A stretch of 10,748 nt of DNA from Caldisericaceae bacterium (lineage in GTDB: Bacteria > Calditrichota > Calditrichia > Calditrichales > Calditrichaceae). A program made the position numbers and the translations under genes. Below are positions 1 through 6,393 of this stretch, one piece after another (position 1 is the first letter of the stretch; the number at the start of each line of letters is the position of its first letter). The stretch is taken from NCBI GenBank assembly GCA_021160885.1, contig JAGHBR010000336.1, positions 1 to 10,748 on the forward strand. Direction: 5' to 3'. The notes beneath the pieces are model-generated. The model searched no databases. It saw only the letters and a program-made list of their open reading frames with translations, and had not been told where the DNA came from.

Positions 1-8
1 GAATAATA

Positions 9-2261
9 ATGCCAAATTCGCGAATCGCTAATTTTTACAAACTCAGCATTCACGAACGATTAAAAATCTTACACGAACGCCATTTCATCAGCGAAGAAGA
101 CTACATCCGGCTGAAAAATGGCAATCATTTGTTACGCACTGAAGATTCCGATCGTATGATTGAAAATGTGATCGGAGTTTTTGGTTTGCCCATGGGCCTG
201 GGACTCAATTTTCAGATTAATGGAAAAGATTACGTGGTACCCATGGTGGTGGAAGAACCGTCCATTGTGGCGGCGGTTAGCTCAGCGGCTAAAATTGTAC
301 GTAAGGCCGGTGGCTTTAAGGCAGAATACACCGCTCCCATTTTAATCGGCCAGGTTCAGGTGGTTGATATTAAAAATCCTTCGGCGGCCAAACAGGCCAT
401 TCTGCAGAACAAGGAAGAAATCATCAATCTGGCCAATAGTCTGCATCCCAAAATGGTGGCCCGCGGTGGCGGTGCGCAGGATCTGGAAGTACGCATTTTG
501 TCCGGCGCTTCGCATCGTGGCGACATGGTTATTGTTCATTTATTGGTGGACACACGCGATGCAATGGGCGCCAACCTGGTAAACAGCATGTGTGAAGGTG
601 TAGCATCGTTAATCGAAAAGATTACAGGCGGCCAGGTATTTTTACGTATTTTGTCCAACCTGGCTGATCGTTCCATTGCCCGCGCTCAATGCCGTATTCC
701 GGTTAAATTGTTAGAAGGTAAAGGTTACTCCGGAGAACAGGTACGCGATGGAATTATTTTAGCCTATGAATTTGCCGCTGCCGATCCTTACCGCGCAACC
801 ACCCACAATAAAGGCATCATGAATGGCATTGATCCGGTCGTGATTGCTACGGGAAACGATTGGCGGGCCATCGAAGCTGCAGCGCATGCTTACGCGGCGC
901 GCAGCGGTCGGTACACTTCATTAACGCGTTGGGAAAAGGCTGACAACGGCGATCTGTTAGGCTTCATCGAACTGCCCATTCGCGTTGGTATTGTGGGAGG
1001 CCCATTGGAGAGCAATCCAACCGTGGCAATTGCTTTACACTTGTTGAACATTCAATCAGCAGCAGAACTGGCACAGGTGCTGGCCGCCGTTGGACTGGCC
1101 CAGAACTTTTCAGCCATTCGTGCTCTGGCCACCGAAGGCATTCAACGCGGACACATGAGTCTACACGCCAGAAGCGTGGCCATGGCGGCCGGAGCAACGC
1201 CGGAAATATTCGAAACAGTTGTGGAGCGATTAATTGAAACCAATGAGATCAAGGTCTGGAAAGCCAAAGAAATCATAAATGAATTAGCCCAGAAGGAAGA
1301 CCGGGCAAAGGCAGAACTGTACCTGGCGCCCTCGGAACAAAAAATTCCCACCGGGCATGGTAAAGTGATTTTGCTCGGTGAGCACGCGGTGGTTTACGGA
1401 TCACATGCCATTGCGGCTCCCATTCCTCTGGCCATGCAGGCTCTTGTCTCCGATAGCGATGACGAGGGAATCCATTTAATAATTTCGCGCTGGGGCGTAG
1501 AGGAACGTTTACAGAAAGGCAAAGAATATCGTTATTCCATTTTTAAATCCTTAAGCCTCATTTTACAGGAGATGGGCCTTGAAAAAGAAAATATGAAAAT
1601 CGAAGTTTTCCCTCACGTGCCAAGGGCCATGGGACTAGGCGGTTCCGCTTCACTGGCGGTGGCCATTATTCGCGCTCTTGCTGAAAAATACAACATTAAA
1701 TTGAGCAATCAGGAAATTTCGCAATTGGCTTTTAAATCTGAACAACTTGTGCACGGAACGGCTTCCGGCATTGACAACACGCTGGCTACTTATGGTAAAT
1801 TTTTACTGTACCAGAAAGGTGCCCCACCTAAAATTCAGGAAATCAAAGTACCCAAACCTATTCGTATTGTCATCGGCTTAACATGGACCGAAAGTCTGAC
1901 CGCCAAGATGGTTGCCCGTGTGCGCCAGGCCTGGGAAAACAACAAACGGCTCTACAATCACATTTTTAAAGAAATTGACAAATTGGTTTTAGAAGCGGTT
2001 AAAGCGATTGAAAAATACGATCTGGAGCAGCTGGGCCAGCTGATGAACATTAATCAGGGGCTGTTAAATGCTATTCAGGTTTCTGGTCGTGAAATTGAGG
2101 AATTAGTAGAAATAGCGCGCAATAACGGGGCACTGGGCGCTAAGTTAACCGGCGGCGGCGGCGGCGGAGCAGTTATTGCTTTGTGTCCGGAAAATGCTGA
2201 AAAGGTTGCGTTGGCTATTCGTAATGCCGGTTACCGCGCTTACATTACCGATTTGAAATAA
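9..2261 (+). CDS. mvaA: Bifunctional class II HMG-CoA reductase / mevalonate kinase fusion
   Basis: Two enzymes lie in one 750-residue frame. Residues 1-428 match class II (Pseudomonas mevalonii type) HMG-CoA reductase from end to end. Visible motifs are ENVIG (52-56), VVEEPSIVAA with the catalytic Glu (E83), the cofactor-domain motif DAMGAN (184-189), THNKGIMNG with the catalytic Lys (K268), GNDW with the catalytic Asp (D284), and GHMSLHAR with the catalytic His (H382) in the C-terminal flap. Residues about 446-750 form a GHMP-family mevalonate kinase: GKVILLGEHAVVYG (451-464, K452), GLGGSAS (542-548), HGTASGIDN with the catalytic Asp (D589) and KLTGGGGGG (712-720). The usual APGK of motif 1 reads GHGK here. 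A linker of about 20 residues joins the halves. No Met lies between residues 393 and 475 to restart translation, so one polypeptide is expected. It should make mevalonate from HMG-CoA and phosphorylate it, in the cytoplasm. The ATG at 9 fits the family N-terminus, but its ribosome binding site would lie off the window. The fusion is seen directly; activity of both halves is inferred. Confidence 0.95.
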   Translation: MPNSRIANFYKLSIHERLKILHERHFISEEDYIRLKNGNHLLRTEDSDRMIENVIGVFGLPMGLGLNFQINGKDYVVPMVVEEPSIVAAVSSAAKIVRKAGGFKAEYTAPILIGQVQVVDIKNPSAAKQAILQNKEEIINLANSLHPKMVARGGGAQDLEVRILSGASHRGDMVIVHLLVDTRDAMGANLVNSMCEGVASLIEKITGGQVFLRILSNLADRSIARAQCRIPVKLLEGKGYSGEQVRDGIILAYEFAAADPYRATTHNKGIMNGIDPVVIATGNDWRAIEAAAHAYAARSGRYTSLTRWEKADNGDLLGFIELPIRVGIVGGPLESNPTVAIALHLLNIQSAAELAQVLAAVGLAQNFSAIRALATEGIQRGHMSLHARSVAMAAGATPEIFETVVERLIETNEIKVWKAKEIINELAQKEDRAKAELYLAPSEQKIPTGHGKVILLGEHAVVYGSHAIAAPIPLAMQALVSDSDDEGIHLIISRWGVEERLQKGKEYRYSIFKSLSLILQEMGLEKENMKIEVFPHVPRAMGLGGSASLAVAIIRALAEKYNIKLSNQEISQLAFKSEQLVHGTASGIDNTLATYGKFLLYQKGAPPKIQEIKVPKPIRIVIGLTWTESLTAKMVARVRQAWENNKRLYNHIFKEIDKLVLEAVKAIEKYDLEQLGQLMNINQGLLNAIQVSGREIEELVEIARNNGALGAKLTGGGGGGAVIALCPENAEKVALAIRNAGYRAYITDLK
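2151..2168 (+). repeat. GGC triplet run encoding the kinase glycine-rich motif
   Basis: Five GGC codons followed by GGA encode six consecutive Gly residues (715-720) in GHMP motif 3 of the mevalonate kinase half. The family motif is normally TGAGGGG; here the Ala position is also Gly. The tract is prone to replication slippage, but a three-base change would keep the frame. Confidence 0.8.
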
Positions 2262-2263
2262 AT

Positions 2264-2268
2264 GGGAG
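2264..2268 (+). promoter_or_regulatory. Ribosome binding site that sets the idi start
   Basis: GGGAG lies seven bases before the GTG at 2276, a normal distance. It lies only one base before the longer in-frame TTG at 2270, which is too close. The GTG is therefore the preferred start of idi. Confidence 0.6.
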
Positions 2269-2275
2269 ATTGAAG

Positions 2276-2851
2276 GTGAACGATCAAATTGTTTCTTTTG
2301 ACGATGAAAAATTAATTTTAGTTGATGAAAAGGACAACGTACTCGGTTACGAAAGCAAAGATGTATGCCATAATGGTGATGGTATTTTACATCGTGCTTT
2401 TTCCATTTTCATATTTAACAGTCAGGGAGAATTACTTTTGCAGCAGCGCAGTCAGGAAAAGCGATTGTGGGGACTTTACTGGTCTAATACCTGCTGTAGT
2501 CATCCGCGTAAAGGCGAAACCTACGAACAGGCTACTATGCGCCGTTTGCAGGAAGAATTGGGATTAAAAGCACCGTTAAAATTTTTATTCAAATTTCAGT
2601 ACCAGGCCCGTTTTAATAACAAAGGGTCTGAGAATGAATTGTGTTCAGTTTATGTAGGTAAATGCGATGAGCCGCCCAGTGTAAATCCAAATGAAATTGC
2701 CGCCGTTCGTTACATTCCGCCCGAAGACTTGGAAAAAGAAATGCAACTTCATCCCGATAAATTTACGCCCTGGTTCAAAATGGAGTGGGAACGCATTCGC
2801 AAGGAATTCTGGCCCGAAGTAGAAAAAATTATTTCTGATAAATCGAGTTAG
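2276..2851 (+). CDS. idi: Isopentenyl-diphosphate isomerase, type I (Nudix fold)
   Basis: The enzyme interconverts isopentenyl and dimethylallyl diphosphate, the step after the mevalonate pathway proper. The protein is 191 residues from the GTG start; E. coli Idi is about 182. The residues match the E. coli enzyme with a constant small offset: metal-binding His H32 and H39 in the CHNGDGILHR segment, the catalytic Cys C74 in CCSHP with metal ligand H76, a Nudix-like helix GETYEQATMRRLQEELGL, an active-site Tyr Y109, E119 and E121 in ENELC (E. coli E114/E116), and W166 in TPWF (E. coli W161). A TTG at 2270 would add two residues but is badly placed for the ribosome binding site. The gene starts 14 bases after the HMG-CoA reductase/mevalonate kinase stop, so co-transcription is likely. 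Type I Idi is Mg-dependent and needs no flavin, unlike the type II (Fni) enzyme found with many bacterial mevalonate pathways. Confidence 0.95.
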   Translation: MNDQIVSFDDEKLILVDEKDNVLGYESKDVCHNGDGILHRAFSIFIFNSQGELLLQQRSQEKRLWGLYWSNTCCSHPRKGETYEQATMRRLQEELGLKAPLKFLFKFQYQARFNNKGSENELCSVYVGKCDEPPSVNPNEIAAVRYIPPEDLEKEMQLHPDKFTPWFKMEWERIRKEFWPEVEKIISDKSS

Positions 2852-2882
2852 GTGAAAAGGCAAATCCGGAGGAAGACGAACC

Positions 2883-4139
2883 ATGTTAAGCAGGCCAATT
2901 AAAAATGTTGGTTTCGTTTCTACCCGTATTGCCGGTACAGATGGTGTTTCGCTGGAAATTGCCAAATGGGTTGAAATTCTGGAACGAAACCGTTTTGATT
3001 GTTTTTATTTTGCCGGCCAGCTTTCCACTCCCAAATCCAGATCGTTATTGGTCGAGGAAGCTTTTTTCGACCAGCCCGAAATAAAAAAAATCAATGACGC
3101 TATGTTTGGCGTGCGAACCCGTTCTTCCGAAATCAGTAATCAGGTTCAAAAAGTTAAAGACAAATTAAAAGAAGAATTGTACCGTTTTGTCAAAAAATTT
3201 GACATCGATCTTTTGATCCCCGAAAATGCTTTGACCATTCCCATGAACATTCCGTTGGGTTTGGCCATTACTGAATTTATTAACGAAACCGATATCCCGA
3301 CCATTGCCCATCACCATGATTTTTACTGGGAGCGCGATCGCTTTTTGGTCAATGCCTGTCAGGACTATCTGAACATGGCATTCCCGCCGGATCATCCCAA
3401 TATCCGGCATGTGGTCATTAATTCCCTGGCTTCCAAAGAACTGAGCTACCGCGTGGGTATCAGTAATACGATTATTCCCAATGTTTTGAATTTTGAAGAA
3501 GAACCGGCTTTTACTCATCAGAAAGATTGTAAATTACGGGAAATAGTCGGTCTTTTGCCTGGTGAACCTTTTATCTTGCAACCTACACGCATTGTTCCGC
3601 GAAAATGGATCGAACGTTCCATTGAAATCGTCAGCTACCTGAATCTGAAAAAACCGGCGCTGATTATTTCCCATTCAGCCGGAGATGAAGGTCAGGATTA
3701 CTATCAACGCATCATGGAATACGCTGAAAAGCATAAAATTCAGTTGATTTTAATCGACCATTTGATTGGCGATAACCAACACCGAAGAAGTAAAAAATAC
3801 ACCATTGAAGACGTTTATCGTTGCGCTGACCTGATTACTTATCCCAGCGGTTACGAAGGCTTTGGTAATGCTTTCTTAGAAGCGATTTACTATATGAAGC
3901 CTATTGTGGTTAACCGTTACTCAATTTACCGCGTTGATATTGAACCCAAAGGTTTTGATGTAGTTACGATTGAAGGCTTTGCAACCAGAAAAGCCATCAC
4001 AAAAATTAAACGCGTTTTAAAAGATGAAGAATATCGTGAACGCATGACACTTAAAAATTACGAACTGGCTAAAAAGTACTTTTCCTACGAAGTAGCAGAA
4101 GAAAAATTACTTTACCTGATTAACACCTTTAAACTATGA
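2883..4139 (+). CDS. GT-B fold glycosyltransferase, GT4-like (first of pair)
   Basis: The 418-residue protein is probably a retaining, nucleotide-sugar-dependent glycosyltransferase. The C-terminal half carries the GT4 donor-site features: PTRIVPRKWIERSIEIV (234-250) and the E-x7-E motif EGFGNAFLE (E325 and E333) after a DLITYPSGY strand. The N-terminal half has the acceptor-domain start NVGFVSTRIAGTDGVSLE (8-25), followed by ENALTIPMNIPLG (114-126) and an HHHD cluster (143-146). There is no signal peptide or membrane span, so it should be cytoplasmic, perhaps at the inner face of the membrane. GGAGG at 2868-2872 lies ten bases before the ATG. The next gene resembles it in layout and motifs. 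Donor and acceptor cannot be read from the sequence. The position after idi might suggest an isoprenoid-linked acceptor, but that rests on context alone. Family assignment is firm; function is not. Confidence 0.85.
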   Translation: MLSRPIKNVGFVSTRIAGTDGVSLEIAKWVEILERNRFDCFYFAGQLSTPKSRSLLVEEAFFDQPEIKKINDAMFGVRTRSSEISNQVQKVKDKLKEELYRFVKKFDIDLLIPENALTIPMNIPLGLAITEFINETDIPTIAHHHDFYWERDRFLVNACQDYLNMAFPPDHPNIRHVVINSLASKELSYRVGISNTIIPNVLNFEEEPAFTHQKDCKLREIVGLLPGEPFILQPTRIVPRKWIERSIEIVSYLNLKKPALIISHSAGDEGQDYYQRIMEYAEKHKIQLILIDHLIGDNQHRRSKKYTIEDVYRCADLITYPSGYEGFGNAFLEAIYYMKPIVVNRYSIYRVDIEPKGFDVVTIEGFATRKAITKIKRVLKDEEYRERMTLKNYELAKKYFSYEVAEEKLLYLINTFKL

Positions 4140-4141
4140 GG
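4138..4141 (+). promoter_or_regulatory. Ribosome binding site overlapping the upstream stop codon
   Basis: GAGG begins inside the TGA stop (4137-4139) of the first glycosyltransferase and lies seven bases before the ATG at 4149. This suggests that translation of the two glycosyltransferases is coupled. Confidence 0.6.
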
Positions 4142-4148
4142 CGTCATA

Positions 4149-5381
4149 ATGACTATTAACATTGCTATTTTACATTATTCCTGCCCGCCTGTGGTTGGCG
4201 GCGTAGAAGAGATCATCCGTCAACAGGCTTCTTTGTTTCATCGTTACCATCATCCGGTAAAAGTGCTGGCTGGCATGGGTGAACCTTTTCAGGAAGGTAT
4301 TGAATTTGACTTCAACCCCCTTTTTTCCTCTCAAAATGAAGAAATAAAAAAGCTTCAAAAAGAGCCTGTCCGGAATGAAAGCAGGTTAAAGGTCCTGGCC
4401 GATCAAATCAGCCAGGTGTTAGATGATGCCTTACAGGAGTTTAAAGTGTTGATCGCCCATAATGTGCTTTCCATGCCATACAATTTACCCTTAACCATGG
4501 CTTTGCACCAGCTGGCTGATAAAGGCAATATTTCTGTGGTTAACTGGAACCATGATTCTCTATTCTTTTACAATAAATATCCGTCTGAGTTGGAAAGCCC
4601 GCCTTTTCAAATTTTAAAACGGTACAATCCTAACATCCATTATGTGACCATTTCGCCAAGTCGCGCAGAAGAATTCAAAAAACTTTACCAAACAGAGGAA
4701 GACGACATTACGGTAATTCCCAACGGCATTGATCCCATTCGCTTTTTTCGGCTTGGTCCGCAAACGGTGCGCTTGATCCAGGAGCAGGATCTTTTTCGGT
4801 CGGATTTAATCATGGTTCAACCTTCCCGACTTCATCCCCGCAAAAACATCGAACTTTCCATTGAAGTATTGCACACTTTACATCAAAAAGGTATTAAGGC
4901 AAAATTACTACTGACCGGCGCCTACGATCCACATGAGCGCAAAACCGTGAAATATCACAATAAATTAATCCGTTTGGCCGAAGGATTAAACGTACTGGAA
5001 CACCTGATTATGGTAGCCGAGTACAAATTCAAAAACGGGAGTAAGCTACCGGCCAGCCGGGTAATCATGCACGATTTGTACCTGATTTCTGATGTTTTGT
5101 TTATGCCCAGCAAAATCGAAGGCTTTGGCATTCCTTTGCTGGAAGCAGGTATGATTAAGTTGCCCGTCGTTTGTTCCGATATTCCGCCATTCCGTTCCAT
5201 TGCGGCAGATGACGTGGTTTATTTCAAATTGAATGAAAAACCCGCGCAAATTGCTGAAAAGGTGTTAAACACTGTCAATAATTATCGTCCGGCGCGCTGG
5301 TTCCGCAAAGTGATGAACGAATATGTATGGGATAATATTTACCACCGGCAGCTTAAACCCTTTTTAAAAAAGATTGTTTGA
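4149..5381 (+). CDS. GT-B fold glycosyltransferase, GT4-like (second of pair)
   Basis: The 410-residue protein has the standard GT4 layout. An N-terminal acceptor domain opens with IAILHYSCPPVVGGVEEII (5-23), where the GG loop and following helix are typical of GT4 enzymes. A C-terminal donor domain carries PNGID (191-195), QPSRLHPRKNIELSIEV (224-240) and the E-x7-E motif EGFGIPLLE (E324 and E332). It shares with the preceding gene a distinctive middle segment, HNVLSMPYNLPLTMAL (104-119) against ENALTIPMNIPLGLAI, followed by an Asp-containing segment (NWNHD here, HHHDF there). It also shares an extended region before the E-x7-E motif. The two look like ancient paralogues. No signal peptide or membrane segment is seen. 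The gap to the upstream gene is nine bases and the ribosome binding site overlaps that gene's stop. The two may act in sequence on one glycan or as partners, but the substrate cannot be told from the sequence. Confidence 0.87.
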   Translation: MTINIAILHYSCPPVVGGVEEIIRQQASLFHRYHHPVKVLAGMGEPFQEGIEFDFNPLFSSQNEEIKKLQKEPVRNESRLKVLADQISQVLDDALQEFKVLIAHNVLSMPYNLPLTMALHQLADKGNISVVNWNHDSLFFYNKYPSELESPPFQILKRYNPNIHYVTISPSRAEEFKKLYQTEEDDITVIPNGIDPIRFFRLGPQTVRLIQEQDLFRSDLIMVQPSRLHPRKNIELSIEVLHTLHQKGIKAKLLLTGAYDPHERKTVKYHNKLIRLAEGLNVLEHLIMVAEYKFKNGSKLPASRVIMHDLYLISDVLFMPSKIEGFGIPLLEAGMIKLPVVCSDIPPFRSIAADDVVYFKLNEKPAQIAEKVLNTVNNYRPARWFRKVMNEYVWDNIYHRQLKPFLKKIV

Positions 5382-5403
5382 ACCAGATTGTTAAGGAAGT
5401 TTC

Positions 5404-6393
5404 ATGCAAATACCGGCAATGAATGAGCTGAAATTTTTGCTTGCCATTTTTCTCTTGTTCGGTTGTTCTTCTTCACCGGAAAGTATGCAATCCGATGTAA
5501 GCCCCAAACCTGATCCTTCAAATCCTATTTACTTCCATTTGCAGGGCGATTCACTTATTTGGGTGTTAGATCCTGTTCATCAGGTCTTTGATTCCCTTGA
5601 ACAATTTAATCGAAATTGGATTGATGTTGCTATTTCCGGTAACGGACGCTATTTAATCGGCTTAACCAGTAATTCATTGTTTCAGTTTGATTTGTTAAAT
5701 CAGCGAATTAGAAACACCTATGCCTTAAAAAATACACCCCTGGGAAATCTTTCCTGTAGTCAGGATGCCTCGTTACTGGCGTTTGAAGGTGTAGCCCAAG
5801 GACAACGCACGGTTATTTTATTTTATTTGCAGGATGGATTAAGTCAGGTGTTCAGAAAAAACAGCAGTAATCCGCTGCTTTCGCCCTCGGCGCGCTGGCT
5901 GGCTTTCAATAGTGCCCAAAAATTAATTGTAAGTACCGTTACAGATGCCCGTGAAATGATTCTTTCCAATGCGCAACTCATTCCTCAAAATTTTTCTCCT
6001 CAGGAAAGTTACCTGAGCGCTTCCGGAAAGATTTTTGATTTACAGGTGTTGCAAAAATTTCCTGTCGAGCGCAACGGCCTTGTTAAATTTATTGATAAAT
6101 TATGGTTGCTCTGGGTTGAACCGCAGGGCCAGGCCTTAACAAAAAGTAATTTGTCCGGCACTCAACAAAGCGTGCTGTTTGAAACGCCAGCCCCCATCAT
6201 AGATTTTGCCATTAGTGCGGAAAAGCGCTTTGTGGTTACCGTGCATCAGGAAGAAGCAAGTTTAATTTTCACTGCTTTCGATTTTTTGGATCAGGAAATG
6301 GCATTTACTATTTCTTTTCCTAATCCTGAGAACCGAATCTTCCATCGTTTGCTATGGCCGGAAAAGCCAGCTGGTTTAACGCATGATGACTAA
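5404..6393 (+). CDS. Predicted lipoprotein, possible beta-propeller, unknown function
   Basis: I do not recognise this 329-residue protein as a named family. It begins with a short hydrophobic segment ending in a lipobox, FLLAIFLLFGC, with lipidated Cys C21 followed by Ser residues (no Asp at +2, so outer-membrane sorting is plausible). The mature part contains several repeats of the form 'IS..GRYLIGLTSNSLFQFDL', 'CSQDASLLAFEG', 'LSPSARWLAFNS' and 'ISAEKRFVVTVHQ', typical of WD40/TolB-like propeller blades. AAGGAAG at 5393-5399 supports the ATG at 5404. An in-frame ATG at 5419 (M6) would give a tidier signal peptide but has a poorer ribosome binding site. The gene is last in the run of + strand genes, 22 bases after the second glycosyltransferase. 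Its end overlaps the end of the convergent porU-like gene by 18 bases. Any role with the glycosyltransferases is guesswork. Confidence 0.8.
   Translation: MQIPAMNELKFLLAIFLLFGCSSSPESMQSDVSPKPDPSNPIYFHLQGDSLIWVLDPVHQVFDSLEQFNRNWIDVAISGNGRYLIGLTSNSLFQFDLLNQRIRNTYALKNTPLGNLSCSQDASLLAFEGVAQGQRTVILFYLQDGLSQVFRKNSSNPLLSPSARWLAFNSAQKLIVSTVTDAREMILSNAQLIPQNFSPQESYLSASGKIFDLQVLQKFPVERNGLVKFIDKLWLLWVEPQGQALTKSNLSGTQQSVLFETPAPIIDFAISAEKRFVVTVHQEEASLIFTAFDFLDQEMAFTISFPNPENRIFHRLLWPEKPAGLTHDD

Noticed and set aside
342..539. A 65-codon reading frame on the - strand
   Set aside because: It lies wholly inside the HMG-CoA reductase domain, has no recognisable motif, and is a shadow of the real frame. The same applies to the other short frames inside the large genes.
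1290..1375. A separate start for the mevalonate kinase inside the fusion gene
   Set aside because: There is no ATG near the domain boundary, and the AAGGAAG in this stretch is not placed correctly before any usual start codon.
2151..2168. GGC run as evidence of a sequencing or assembly error
   Set aside because: The frame stays open and the residues fit the glycine-rich kinase motif at the correct position, so it is a genuine coding tract.
2645..2965. A 106-codon - strand frame spanning the end of idi and the start of the first glycosyltransferase
   Set aside because: It is antisense to two well-supported genes and shows no domain features.
6364..6377. Short hairpin AAGCC-AGCT-GGTTT near the convergent gene ends as a two-way terminator
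   Set aside because: The stem is only five pairs including a G-T wobble, and no proper T tract follows on either strand. It also lies in coding sequence.
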